The position numbers were made by a program, and so were the translations under genes. Shown piece by piece: positions 1-12,399 of a DNA stretch of 64,000 nt. The notes under the pieces were generated by a model. That model saw only the letters and a list, made by a program, of their open reading frames with translations. It was not told where the DNA came from and made no database searches. The stretch is from NCBI RefSeq assembly GCF_963422355.1, contig NC_085091.1:4235523-4299522 (forward strand). The letters run 5' to 3'. Numbering within the stretch: the first letter of the stretch is position 1; each line of letters opens with the position of its first letter. The stretch comes from Corticium candelabrum (lineage: Eukaryota; Porifera; Homoscleromorpha; Homosclerophorida; Plakinidae).

Positions 1-81
1 GCTTCACTTGCCTGTAGCATGCTTGTATATAGTTTGTTGCTTACTTGCAGGTCAAATTCCATTTGTATGATTCAATTAATA

Positions 82-3000
82 TCAACTAACTAATTCATTT
101 TCATAATGGTTGTGGTCAAAATTATTTGATTTCATCTCTGAGAAAACTTTTTTGATGAAGTCATTCAATACTCGGCTAGAGTTTGCTCCAGACTTCACCA
201 TTTGTTGTGTTGCCTTGGCGATAACAGCTGACCTTGTGTCAAATTCCTCTACCCATGACCTCAGACTGTTGTCCATCTTCATGCCTGGAACAGCAGGTTG
301 TGGTCGCGGGCAGCCATAGTGACTATCATTGGCTTGAAATGTTGGTGGCTTTTGCCTTTTAGCATCGGCCAGAAGTTCCTCAAAAACACGATCGCAAACA
401 TGACATTCGAAACCATCGATGAAATTTTCTTGTTCAATGTCATCAACTCCCCAAGTTCGGGATTTCATAGTGTTTTTCAACAATGAATTAGTGATTTTCC
501 CTGGATTTTTAAAGTCAAAATACTGTTCATACTCATCATCATTTTCATCCAGGAATTTGATGTAATTTGCTAGAGCTTCTACAGTAGGATAATCATTGGC
601 CAATATAAGAGCTTTTGTGGTTGGCATCCAGTCTTGTACGGATGGTGATCCCATGTATATTGGCAATGAACCCAGACTAAGTGTACGCCACAGTTTCTCT
701 GTGATGTAATCATTGCATACTGCATTCTCAAATGAGACCGTGAATTTATACTTGGCAATGATCTTGTGGAAACCTTCTTTGTCCATTGTAAGAGGGTCAA
801 CATACTCATCAGGAAGATCTTTATTATGCAGACATTTTCCAAGCGAATCAACTTTAATGTATTCCATAAGCTTCTTGACATATCTGTCTCGGTCTGATGG
901 AACGTCACAATCTGACTGAACATATAGAACGGGTGCCAGCCCTTGTTCACTAATAAATCGATTTTTTTCCAACACATCAAACAGCAGCGGTGCAGTAAGA
1001 TATTCCATAGATGGCAAGTATTGTAAAGTAATTGGATATGATGATTCTCTTCTGAATGTGCATGTGTGATTAAAGAGACTGATAATCGGTTTGTGTACAA
1101 TAGGCCAATTATTTTTTGGTGATTCCTCATGCAGAAGTGCCCAATCGTGTTTTGACTGACGTGGTAGAGGCAGATCTTTGAACTTCAAGTCTGTTCCATA
1201 CCACATGAGTGCGCGAGTTTTTGTATGATCTTTCAGCTCACGATTGTGTGAGAACAAGCAACGACCGTGTCCACACTGACGAACAATATGTTTATGTCCT
1301 GTAAATGGTGTCCACCATATGATAATAGGAAAACGATTCTGCACTGGATACTTCATCTTAGGAAGCTTGGTAGCCCGTGTCTCATCAGAAAATGTGAATT
1401 CCTCCTTTGTGTTGTCAATTTGTTCTTCAGGAGGGTTTGCATATTCAGTAAAATCCCATCCTGGTAGATGTATTTGTATTGTTTGCTCATCCTCTGTCAG
1501 TGAAAGAGCCTCCACCTTTCTGCTCTGAATCAAAGACCTAGCAAAGAAATTGTAGACTTAGAAATTAATATCAATGTCAGTATGGTGAATGTCAGTATGG
1601 TGACTACAGCTGTGTCGTTATTAGAGGACACTGAAAGATGTGAGCAGCTATAATGTTGATATATTTATACAACAAATTCTACAAATCTCGTAGCAAGTGC
1701 ATTGCTACTTTGAAGTTTCAATCCTTCAAACCTCCCCATTCCAATACGTATGTCAATATGGTCAAGGCAGCAGTAGGCTTGAGTGTAATGTTTGTAAAGA
1801 AATTACTACTAGTACCTGTGTGATGGTCACTACTAGAATAGATTACGAGCAGCAATTGTCAGCCTAGATCTGCAGTATGCTTTAGTTGAGATATCTGTCC
1901 TCAACATCTGCACTTGAATTTACACATGTAAAATTTACTAGATTGCAGTTATAGCAGACATGAAAATTACTATTTTGAATTAAAAAATTAATTGTGAGTA
2001 AGTAAACAAGTACGATTCTAACTGTACAACTGCCAAAGACATACTACAGTTTCTCTTTCCCATGCAAATTGTGGTATATTCAATAATTGTCTCAAAGCTA
2101 ATCTACTTTTGGCAAATGCTTTGTTCTCTGTCAAGCCAATAAAACACCCCTGAGTCTAAAGCTGTTGTAATCGATCACCATATACATGTATTACTACTAT
2201 TACAATAACATCATACTGCTATAACATTCTTGAGCAAAACTTACTCTTCACAACCATCAAGAAGCAAAACCAAAATCATACCTGCCAGACATCATATTGC
2301 TCTTGCCGCAGATGAGGCTTGTCTCGGCTAGAAGAGTTGTAGCAAATAACTGAACTTTGCGTAATTTTAGTTTGGTTGGTCTATAGCATTTAGCTGTTAG
2401 TAGTTGATATGTTTAGATCTGTACGTAGTATAATATATTGACATACATTACCAGTTTCATTATTATCAAGTAATAATCTAGTGTTTTGTTTGTGCAGATA
2501 TTATAATTAATATAATATTATATTGGTATACACCATTCTTAAGCAAAAAGTTACTCTAACAACCATCAAGGAGCAATCTAGAATTTCTGTTTAGTATCAG
2601 TGGGGCATAAGATATCATCACAGCGTTGACTGGACTACCAGAAGGAACACATTGGATTCTCTGGTTTGGCTGATGATATCTCACTCTCAACAGGTTCAAT
2701 CCTGTGGCATAAAACATTACTCCTGCCAGTGTGGCAAAACAAGTTTTCAACAATGACAGTAGCAGACAATTAAACCAGCAACAAGAGTCACTTCAAGAAA
2801 GCTCTCCCAATTTTTCATGGCACTCACTTTGAGCACCACAGCAACAGATACACACCCTTGGATTGCATCGAAGACATTGAGCAGAAATCAGTTATATCAT
2901 CTAGTTCCATCAGCACTGGAAGAATCCTCTGAAGCATAAATTTGGTTCAATGACAGACCCCAGTTGCTGCTCACAAGAAGCATCCCCAGTGGGACCTCTG

Positions 3001-4209
3001 CTTGAAAGACTTGCAACCAGGTAGTACACACTTTTGGGTGGTTAGCCTGTAAGTGTGGGAGCCTGTTGTTTCAACACTACAGAAGGCAAAGCCTACCAAG
3101 AGACATCAAGAGGAGCCCAGCCCTTCCTTACCCCACTATTATTACCATACTACTCCACATAAAAGCGCATGCGCTTATATGTGAAATTAGGCTTTTTCAG
3201 GAATGAGACAAGCTGATAAGGATACAAGTGCATGCACCTATAAGTGAACAACTGAAATTCATTGATTGATGATTGGATTGACTAGCATTATAATAAAACT
3301 GACACGTCAACCATACTACTCTAAGTCAGGTAGCATTTTTCTTAATTAAAGTACTATCATAATCACTAGAATAGATGACAACTGTGAACAAGAAATTGTG
3401 GTACTGTGTGGATATAATACCAGAGATTGTAGAAAACGTCAATTTCAAAATTCTATGGAACGTGCTGATCCAGACAGATAGTAACAGCCAACAAACCGAA
3501 CATGATACTCTTTAACAAGAAGTAACGCCAACTTCATATTGCAGAATTTTCGTGCCCATTTGACTCCACACAAGAAACATGTTGTGAAGCAGACAAATAT
3601 CAACCATTCAGTTACCATTGCTGGTGGAGATGACTCAGCTGTATCATGCTTGGAACATTTCTGTCTGTCACTTATCTGTGATGTGATGATGATGATGACA
3701 TCATCATCACTATTACTAATAGTAGTAGTATTTGAAACGTGCCTAATGTATTTCAATATTACACTATAGTGCTATGCGTATATATGTCAGCATCACAACA
3801 AGATGCACCCTAACAAAGCTAAAACAACGCAAAGTTCAGTTGTTGGCCACATTATTACTATTATTAGACCTCTACGTCGCACACAGTAACACATTATGAT
3901 ACGAGTATTTACCATATAAGTTAATTAATCAATTCAATAATAATTAATTAATGTTTGAGGTACGTACCATTGTAAAGATCGATAACTTGAAATTTCGTTA
4001 GCGAGAGGTGCGCTTTCTTCACGCTCCTCATTGTACTGTATAAGCTGCAGCAGACCGTCCCACAAACCCTCCTGAATCTCTTCTTCGTCATAATAATAGA
4101 GTGAAGGAGAGTTCATCACGACGATAATACGGCTCCCAACAAAGAGGACAACAAAAACAATTACCAAGAGCGTCATCCATCGACGAAGAATGGGAGGAAA
4201 ACGAACCAT
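82..4209 (-). CDS. FUT10/FUT11-like: Alpha-1,3-fucosyltransferase, FUT10/FUT11 type (GT10), two exons
   Basis: Exon 1 is 4209-3968 (ATG at 4209, donor GTACGT) and exon 2 is 1537-82 (acceptor after TTTGCTAG, stop TGA). The split TGG codon joins in frame, giving 565 aa. Residues about 11-32 form one hydrophobic segment after a short basic N-terminus, a type II Golgi/ER anchor. The donor-binding GT10 motif lies at about 341-372 (FENAVCNDYITEKLW, then GSLPIYMGSP and W-M-P). The acceptor-side motif IIWWTPF is upstream, and a Cys-rich tail (CHVC, YGCPRP) matches the FUT10/11 branch rather than the Lewis-type enzymes. Family knowledge: GDP-fucose-dependent transfer in the ER/Golgi; FUT10/FUT11 have been reported as protein O-fucosyltransferases for EMI domains. 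The 2.43-kb intron has no other exon that I can see. Length fits the family. Identification is firm; the choice between FUT10 and FUT11 is not. Confidence 0.92.
1538..3967 (-). other. Large intron of the fucosyltransferase gene
   Basis: GT (3967-3966) to AG (1539-1538). It is AT-rich with no exon needed to keep frame. It holds a diverged ~45-bp direct repeat (about 2223-2268 and 2533-2577, both with TTACTCT...CAACCATCAAG.AGCAA). It also holds a GATGATG/CATCATC hairpin with 12-bp arms near 3682-3709. Short open frames at 2556-2753 and 3445-3769 are not supported by splice signals or homology. Confidence 0.75.
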
Positions 4210-4263
4210 TAGCTGTGATGTAAAAACTGAGAGTCACGTGTCACTTGCCCCGCCTTCGTGTTA

Positions 4264-4285
4264 CTCTAACGTGCGTTAGCCAATT
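4264..4285. promoter_or_regulatory. Possible promoter motif with CCAAT box upstream of the fucosyltransferase
   Basis: About 55-75 bp upstream of the ATG lies CTCTAACGTGCGTTA (a near-palindromic TAACG..CGTTA core), followed at once by GCCAATTA. A close relative of the 15-mer occurs at 48489-48503, about 160 bp upstream of the mitochondrial carrier ATG. Function is inferred from position only. Confidence 0.3.
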
Positions 4286-4378
4286 ACGCTTAGTCTATCT
4301 AGACACTTTCCCAAGCACTGGCTTGACAAGAACTGCTGCGGACAGTACCTTGCTGTAAGCACACCACCGGTACAGTAG

Positions 4379-4520
<142 letters not shown>

Positions 4521-4521
4521 C

Positions 4522-4544
4522 GGGTGGGGTTTGGCTACGCGAGA
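4522..4544. mobile_element. Solo terminal fragment of the 39.9-kb DNA element family
   Basis: GGGTTTGGCTACGCGAGA here is the same 18-mer that ends the right inverted terminus of the element at 39899-40661. It abuts the GT microsatellite. No matching second end is visible nearby, so it is a fragment or solo end. Confidence 0.5.
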
Positions 4545-4918
4545 GTACACTGTATATCTGCGTCTCTAATCGGTGTTCTTGTCTGTGTGTGTGCGTGTGT
4601 GACTATATGTGTCCATGTGTGTCGTAAAGTGCAGTGTATCTGTGTGACGCGTCTGTCCCGGATGTGACATGGCATGCAGCCACTGTTGTCTGTGCTGTGT
4701 AGTTGCTTGCCTTTAAACACTAGAACTGCTGCTTCACTGTAACACTGTAACACTCTTTACAGCAACGTCATGCAGCCATCGCCACATACTTGTTTTTACA
4801 TGTACATGTTATCCATTCTTTCCTACTGTCAACTTACTGTCCATCTACCACAACTAAGACTCCTAATACCTTACGTCTACATGTATAACACTCTACCACT
4901 GTTTTATAGTCACCAGTG

Positions 4919-6449
4919 TTAGCAATTTGACTGGCGATCACGACTTTTCCCTTTGCTAAAGAAAGGAAGTTTCCAGCGTTTGCTGCTTTCTCTTCCTCGT
5001 GATCTTATTCCTTCTGGTTCACCAACATATTTATCGAGATCTTCGTAGCTCTTTGAACGTTGAGCATAGTTCTGGTGCTTCTGGAAATCCTCATAAGGGT
5101 CTTCCTCTTTCTCTGCACTGCTGAACATCCGAAGCATCTTTGGATTCATTCCACGTGGCAAACTTTGGCAGACACGACTGCTCTGTGACAAAATCTCATG
5201 CCTCCGGGTAGACACAACTGGGCTCTCACTCTTTCGTTCTAAGATATCGCGTGGATGAATGCTGTTTCTTGGAAGTGTTTGTGCGATTCGTTTCTCCTTT
5301 GGGCTAGCACTGCTTGCCTTTATGTGTTGAGTACCCATTTTTCCTGTGGATGCAGACCGGATGATAGGTAGGGAGTTGGAGGATGGTATTGCTGGAGTCC
5401 CCAAAAATTCCCTTGAATTTCCTTCATTCAACCCATTTGTGCGTTCTTCATGAGAAGTGTTTAGTTGAGGAGAGTAAACTATATTTGGAACACCAACGTA
5501 TGATTCTGACCCAAGCCTCGGATTTCTGGGTAAGGAAGACGTAGTGCCTGGACCTGGAGAATCAGACTCATCAGCAAAACGCAGTATATCAAAAGAATGT
5601 CTCTTCTTTATGCTTCCACTGCTAGTGGAAGGGGACTGCGGTTCTCTTCGCGGCTCTGCTGTTTTTCCTGTTAAGTTCGAATGTTTGGAATCAGTCAACA
5701 TTGCTCTCTCGTAACCTCGAGATACAGTGCGAGTTGTCTTTGGCGAGTTGCTCATGCCCAATTTCCTACCGCTCGGAAACGGGGCGACTTCCGAGTCATT
5801 CGGACACGCACGTGAGAACTCGAAGGACTTCGATTTGGATACTGATTCGTACATAGCCGGCACACTACGACGCGAACACAGAGACGACGGATCCGGAGTG
5901 GAGCTTCGTTCGTCCCTGTTCACATCGAATGCGCTGTCAAGCGATGATTCGTAGTAAGATCTCAGTTTTGAGGTAGAGGCTGCTTTTACAACACAGTCGG
6001 TGACTGCAGGAGCAAGTGCCGAAGCACAACCAGCAAAGCAGTTATTTGGCTCGCACGTCGACAACCCCGGGGACGTGCACCACGAAAAGTGCTTGTCATA
6101 CTCCTCCTCCAGTTCATCGACGGTCTTCGTAAGCCGTTTGATGCGATTAGCTATGTGAACGTCTTCATCTCGTAATTCAGCCTAAAAGGTAGGACACATA
6201 CGCGAGATAAGACCAGGTAAGGTAAGACACACATGCGAGATAAGAGAGGTCACAGACTGCAAACAATGTGTAGACGACAAACCGACACATCTGTGCCTGC
6301 ATGACGGCACTCGTTACGCAAAGCGACGATAACAAGACGGCATGCCTGCATGACGAATGTCTCGATCGTTCACTCACCAATTGCATTTTCAGGTGGTTGA
6401 TAGTGGCGTCCAGACGCCTCTCTGCGTCGTGCACGTTGGTCTTGTGCAT
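4919..6449 (-). CDS. LURAP/FAM89-like serine-rich adaptor, paralogue A
   Basis: Exon 1 is 6449-6378 (24 codons, donor GTGAGTG) and exon 2 is 6181-4919 (acceptor CCTTTTAG, stop TAA). Both ends are phase 0, total 444 aa. The intron splits a leucine/coiled-coil motif, DATINHLKMQL then AELRDEDVHIANRIKRL, at residues about 14-55. This resembles the LKMELAYLR..D segment of human LURAP1. The rest is Ser/Pro/Arg-rich and probably disordered, with many basophilic kinase-type sites (KKRHSF, RSKSYED). It carries the shared LERKSESP signature near 338 and a basic tail around Trp427. Start choice: ATG 6449 is the only Met upstream of the motif before an in-frame stop. Family knowledge: LURAP/FAM89 proteins bridge MRCK kinase to actomyosin or act in NF-kB signalling. 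Membership rests on a short motif. Paralogues lie at 23888-25235 and 32640-33443. Confidence 0.78.
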
Positions 6450-6912
6450 GCTCAACGTATGCAGATACACTCCGCAAACGATTCAGTAATCGACAAAGAA
6501 CTACGAGACAACAAATTTCCCAGGTTTCACACTACCCCACAAAGACCACAGTTCCTAGATCTGAGATTCTGGTACTTCCAATGCTGATCCGTCTTCCAAA
6601 CAGCGACGACAAACACTGGCTCCCACTCCCCTCCGCATTCAACGTACTACGAAACAGCGAATGGCTCCTGCCTATAAGTATTTGGATTTAGAAGCTTGCG
6701 GGTGACCTATCTGTTTACATACATCTGGCTCCTACTTAGATAAGTTAGATAAGAGTGCCGGAAGTATGGTTAGCCCATGAGAATTAGCGGAGCACCAAGA
6801 TGACGTCAGCGTTGGATATGTCCTAGTTTGGAGCACTGCAGAAACCGCACGGTATCCAATTACAATAGATAATCATAAGTCACAAATAGTCTAATGTAGG
6901 GTGATGTAGTAA
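6450..6912. other. Upstream region of paralogue A
   Basis: It contains the presumed promoter of the 4919-6449 gene. There is no TATA box or other motif I would defend and no open frame with coding character. Confidence 0.4.
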
Positions 6913-8679
6913 CTAGACAGCAATCAACTGCAACTAAAATTTAGTACTTTTCTATACAGAAACTTACATAAACATCACGGTCACTACACTGTGTTGATAT
7001 ACGTACTGATCAGAACAACTAGAAGTGCAATGAGGTGAAGCTTCCTTGTCAGAACTATGGGAAACCACAGAAACATATGTTGTATTCATAATTCATTCAC
7101 CAGGCACCTCACCTGATCCACATGTTTCAGCAAGCGGAGCAGAAATCTCATCACAGTTGAGTTCCAAAAGTTCTTGACTGGTTCCCTATCAAAACACCAA
7201 TATATGAGACTCAGAACAACAACAGTACATGAGAAAACACGTGAACTGTGGCATTCTTGTGTTCTTGAGTCAATAGAAAGCTCTAGTTAAACAATAGATC
7301 AGACTATGTCAACACAAGACATTCCTTGCAATTGAAGTGCTTTCATCTGGACTATACTGACCGGAAGTTCCACCAGAAACTAAATCAATTAGAGAACACC
7401 ATGAAGACAAAACAGTGCATAGACCTGTTTAGACTTCCAGTGCCGCTACTGCAATACCAGTCACCAGTACACCACTCTGTTGATAGTGGGTCTGGTGTAC
7501 ATGTTGTACGCAAGATAACTTGATAAAAGTGCCCTTAGTTCTGGATAGCTTGCTAGTCTCTGCAGCAGTCCACCAAATCATGGGAAAGTGGGGGTGTTTT
7601 TGGATATAAATATACCTTGGTGACAAATTTGTGAGAGCCCTATCCATATTAACAGGGTGTGTCTAAACCATGGCATCATGAATCAACACATCAACAAATA
7701 GGTCACTTACTAGGTAAACATCCTGCAATGTACCTCTGAGATTGTGAAAGACATATGGTATTAAATGGTGTGGTCAATGGCAACCACTGAGAGCACTATG
7801 TATTCAAAAAATACTTTATCAGACATGCTGTGGTTGATGTCTAGAATCTAATTGTTGTCTTGAGAGCTACTCATGTGGTACTCAGTCTATACACACACAG
7901 TTGGTAATCACACTTGTCATGTATACCAGGGTATAATCAGCTACTGTGAGGTCAGCTTCTGGATCCTGCATCTATGAGATTAACACTGTACATTGTATTA
8001 GATGAGTTCAGAGAATAGTAACCAAGATCTCACTCAGTACCCACACAACAAACAGCAAAAGGTGTGTACGTATACGTACAACAAACGTCAATTTTAACTA
8101 ATACTATACTAATTAGCATTGTTTAGGACACCCAGTCAAGTCTAAACTTTGTTACATTTCAATGTTTTGGCAGTTCCAGTAGGTTGACAAAGAACAATGG
8201 GACTGCACATCTCTGATGACCTTGTCACTGGCTTGGATTTAATAGTAGAGATAAGCTGTAACCAATCCTTGTAACCACAAGATCCTACTACTTTAATAGT
8301 AGTAGATCTAACACCATATATGGAATCACAATCTTAGCTTACCCTGGTTTGATCAACTACAAAGTGGCACCCTATGCACCTACTGTGTTCCAAGCAGAGT
8401 GCTTTCAGATGTGATAAACTGACTATATGGTTGCTGTTCCCTCCTAGCACAGGGTATGGTAGTACCCTGTATGTAAGGATTGCCCGAGTTTCAGAGCGTT
8501 GTGGGGGCGTGGTCATCTTTTTTGCACGCTTAGAAAACAGTAAATGTAGACTAAAATTTCTCAAAATCAACGAAATGAAATGTTTGTATGTCATGTACTA
8601 TATCCTAGTTTTGTTTTGGTCAATAATCATTGAACAACCTAGAAAACAGTTGCTAGCCTCGGACGCCCATGTGACAATT

Positions 8680-8742
<63 letters not shown>

Positions 8743-11245
8743 TTCTTCTTCTTCTTCTTCTTCTTCTTCTTCTTCTTCTCCGCGGATATCTCTTTTTGTA
8801 CGTTACATACGGCTGGGAAACTTGAGAAAACGCTTTAGAATTACTTGAACTCTTCTTTTGGTGGATAGAGAAACCGAAATCAATGTTAATTAAAATTGTG
8901 TTTCTTTCAAGCAGATTTGATCCAACGACCGTCATCAATGCTATTGCACAGTTCGGCCAATCACGGAGCAGTAATTGTGATTGCTTGCCCATGGCAACCA
9001 AGGACAATGGACCAAGAGCCAATCAGAACATGTAGGCCAAACGTATTTATAAGAGTTTATCACCAAAACTGTGTAATTTGATCATGTTTGCCATTGTCTG
9101 CTCTAGTCTGAAATTGTTTGCGATCTGCGTCGCACATAGGAGCAAAATTGACATAATTACGTACACATAGCAATTTACACGGGAACCCAACATTTGCAAT
9201 GCATATCCCGTATGTGATAATCTTTGGCTTTGACTACTAGGCCAAGTTCTATTCTAACTGCCATTGCATATTCAATTATACACGCACAGAAGAAAGAACA
9301 ACGCAAAGGCACTAAAATTAGGATCCATACTCGTGCAATGTGCGCTAGGATACCATGGTACCTTACGTATACCCTGTAGACCTATAAACCACTTGAGTAA
9401 ACTACCTCTGAATCATGTCTAACGAAAACTGTTACATATAAACAGGTTTAATTAACGTTAATGAAAACGCGCTAAATCTTAGACATGCTTATAAAAGGCT
9501 TACAGGCCTTAATGAAGAGATGTACGCCCTAGCTATGTTGCGCTTTTGTGCTCCTAAAAGCTTACCAAACTAGAATTTAAAATTTTTTTGAAAAAAGAAA
9601 GATATGTAGGGATTGTATAAAAAGTAACAGAAACAAGATCTATAGATAATATGAAACAAAGCCAGACATCATTAGTCAATCCTTCCAACCCCCACATTCC
9701 CTACATTTTACATTTTGGGGGTTGGAAGGATTCACTAATGATGTCTGGCTTTGGTTCATATTATCTATACATCTTGTCTCTGTTACTTTTTATACAATCC
9801 CTACATATATTTCTTTTTTCAGAGAAAAAGTTTTAAAATTCTAGTATCATTTAAAAACCCAGTAAATCTCCATGGCAATAAGTACATTTATGTGCCATGT
9901 CTTCTCTGGAAAAGTTGTGGACTCATTTGTCTTTACACAATAAAGGAAAACCCATACTAATTTGCATCAAGTAATTACTCCAATCCTTGAACAAAATACA
10001 TCTACTGAGTATATAAAGATCAGGGTTGGAAATGTCTGTCAGTTGCTGATGGCATTAGAAAACCCTTGTCAATCAGAGTTGAAGCTACTGACATGCAAAG
10101 TAAGAAGATCTGATCTTAACTGATGATGACCTCAATGAGAACTAATGAATATGGAAGATGTCTACTCTTAGGGAGGCATTGGCATGCATACTGTCTGTTT
10201 CAAATTGAGCTGGACAGGTTTCTTTACATCCAAACAAACAGTGTGGATGTAAATAATGAAACAAACTAGTCAGGTAGTATTCCCTAGCTGTAAACTTGTT
10301 AGACCTTACACAATTGGTAGAAAGAGGACTCATGTCAGTGTGATTGATGCCTGACGAGAAAGATTCTTCCAGTTTTTCCTTGCCATCAATCTGTGACTGC
10401 CTCCTTGGTATCCAGTTTGGTCGTGCACAAACCATATTGATATATATGGCAGTTATATCAATCCCTGATCAGTTTTCACAAGATTTTGGGTTGATTGCAA
10501 ACTAGAACTACTGTAGAATCTCTGGGGTAAAACAACGCTTCCTAGATGTGTGGATGTAAATGTGGGTGTGCGTGAGTGAGAATGGGGGTGTAGAACAGAA
10601 CGCATATGGTATAAGAGACCCAATACATAAGCACATCAGCTGGGAAAGATAATGCAAATTTCCATTGGGCTAGGAAGTTTCTTAACTTAAGTATGTCATG
10701 CAGCATATGGGCATAACTTTTATGGCATCTACAGATAATCCTCAAACACCACAGAATGCTCAAGGTAGAACCTATGGATTTACAAGCCTGATGCGACCTC
10801 AATTCTAAAATAGAACATGACATTTGGGCATTAACAGGCCATCACTTGGTGTGATGTCAAATGTCATGACAAGACCAACAACTGCAAAAAATAAACAAAT
10901 CTTTTCCAGATACCATAAATATGTGGGGTTAACTGTGTGACCTCTTGAGACAAGCTGTTGTAAATAATTATTAAAATATGGCCATGTCAGTAAGGCCTAT
11001 ACATGCCTAAAAGATGAGCGACTGTCTCTATTGGAGAGATTGAATGGTCTCTAGAATGAGGTGTTTCTTTACCTTCTTCACAAGAGGGCAGACGAGGTCA
11101 TGAGATCTCTTCAACTCTTCTGACCGAAACTCTGAAAAGGCAGTAAAGAAGAGCTCCCGCATGCACAGTCTGTAGGCTTTGCGCGCTAATGGCCTACATC
11201 TACACTGTTATGGAGAAACTCACTGGTGTCCCAGTAGGGTGGAAA
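6913..11245 (-). CDS. Unrecognised multi-exon gene, incomplete model
   Basis: Several short minus-strand segments have good acceptor and donor signals and open frames. They are 11245-11224 (22 nt, acceptor CGACTGCTTAG, donor GTGAGT), 11169-11073 (97 nt, donor GTAAAG), 8382-8343 (donor GTAAGC), 7971-7927 (45 nt), 7735-7711 (25 nt, donor GTAAGTG) and 7185-7113 (73 nt, donor GTGAGG). The first two join in phase and read STLLGHQLCMRELFFTAFSE.., then ..SHDLVCPLVKK. The third reads CIGCHFVVDQTR and the fourth MQDPEADLTVADYTL, which join in phase 0. I could not connect the second with the third, nor the 25-nt exon with the last one without a stop, so exons are missing, alternative, or the locus is decaying. 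A further strong acceptor (TTTATTTTTTGCAG) lies near 10890. I do not recognise the product. Confidence 0.35.
8682..8779. repeat. (CTT)n trinucleotide repeat
   Basis: About 98 bp of CTT units with two CCT variants near the left end. It produces spurious poly-Phe and poly-Arg frames. Confidence 0.96.
8925..9090 (+). repeat. Dispersed repeat family R1, partial copy
   Basis: It shares CCAATCACGGAGCAGTA, a TGGCAACCA..GACAATGG-like core, AGCCAATCAGA and CTGTGTAATT..G with the copy at 19955-20312, in the same orientation. A reverse-orientation copy is at 15815-16195. The family is unnamed to me and no coding potential is shared. Confidence 0.6.
9569..9845. mobile_element. Fold-back (long hairpin) element
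   Basis: The left arm (9569-9693) and right arm (9717-9845) are inverted copies over about 125 bp with few mismatches, starting ACTAGAATTTTAAA and converging on CCTTCCAACCCCC / GGGGGTTGGAAGG around a ~23-nt loop. It is a non-coding MITE of fold-back type, and transcription would give a long RNA hairpin. I see no clear target duplication. Confidence 0.85.
9846..11072. other. No confident gene
   Basis: It carries minus-strand open frames at 10142-10435 and 10542-10823 with protein-like composition but no homology I recognise. One strong acceptor near 10890 is followed by an open frame reading VGLVMTFDITPSDGLLMPK. These may be exons of the incomplete minus-strand gene. Confidence 0.3.
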
Positions 11246-11550
11246 CTAAGCAGTCGAGAAGGGAATGGATGTCTTTCGAGGAGTGATAGCCTAAGGACCC
11301 CATGTCTACAGAGACAGGGGATGATCACGATTGGAAGTCTGTCTGTGGCACACAGTCAGATGCCTTTGATTTATATACAACAACTTTCAACATCTGGCAC
11401 AGCAAGCATCTGTCTGGCAAATTTTCTGTGCACTATCCTTTGACTATCCATTTGGCACTAGCACGTTCGGACAAGGTTTTTTACTGTGAAATTTGACACG
11501 CTATTTGCCACGTCTTTCTCTGCATGTGATATAATAGTAGAGTCCCACGA

Positions 11551-11900
11551 GACTTGCCAGTTTCGTGGAATCTTCACCGTTCTCGAAGCCGCTCACAGGA
11601 TCTGTGCTTCTCCGTTCATTCCGTATGACTTGAAACATTCGACGATTTAGCCTATTCACAAAACTTGAGAGCCGATCGACTTGCCAGTTTGGATCTTTGT
11701 TTCGCTCATGGGATTTCCGTGTCGCTTACAGGATCTTCACTTTCCCGTTGTTTGCCTGTTAGTTGAAACGCCTGTTGATTTATTCACGAGATCTGAGTGC
11801 TGATTGACTTGTCGACAGTTTCGTTGGATCTTCTCCGTTCTCTGCGTGGGTCCACAAACAGGCTCTCCATGTCTGTCACAAGATGTTCGCAGAAAACGTG
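11551..11900. repeat. ~127-bp diverged tandem repeat, about 2.7 copies
   Basis: Units start at 11551, 11678 and 11806, each with GACTTG(C/T)C.. near the start. The first two continue with ACAGGATCT, a TGACTTGAAAC / TAGTTGAAACG segment, TTCAC(A/G)A and a CTGA/GCCGAT end. The third copy decays after about 95 bp. No frame stays open across units. Confidence 0.65.
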
Positions 11901-12399
11901 CACGTGCTGTCATGACTTTTGTGCCAAGCCAAGAACTGTTAACGTAGCGGAAGTCATAAACTGTTCTACTAATTTAGCTTGCACGAGCACACTACAGATT
12001 GACAGTTTTGACAAGGACATGTGATTTGCATACACGTGCACACCACATATTTAATTTGTATTTAAAACGATTCGTGTTAGGCAGTTGAGTCATCAGATTC
12101 CATTCAGGTCTACCTACCTGTATTTCGAGCCTGTTTGACACTTAGCTGGCAAGTCATCAGTTCTGTTTCTCTCAGAGAATTAAGCTAGTACTTGAAGAAA
12201 TAGGGGTCGAAAGTTTCGCAGACAAGTACTCATACTTTACGTCTGGAACCAATCTCCCACAATTAAATCCCTACTTCACTCTGTTTGCTTTCAAGGTGGC
12301 TGCTAAGGAGTTTGAATAGCTTAAAGAAACTGTTGTTTCTTCAAGCTATGAGTCGAGAAAGTTGGGCTTCCATGTTGGCTTCCATATCATGACAATCAA

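Noticed and set aside
8639..9022. Poly-Arg (127 aa) and poly-Phe (154 aa) frames
   Set aside because: They arise from the CTT repeat; the flanks have no coding character.
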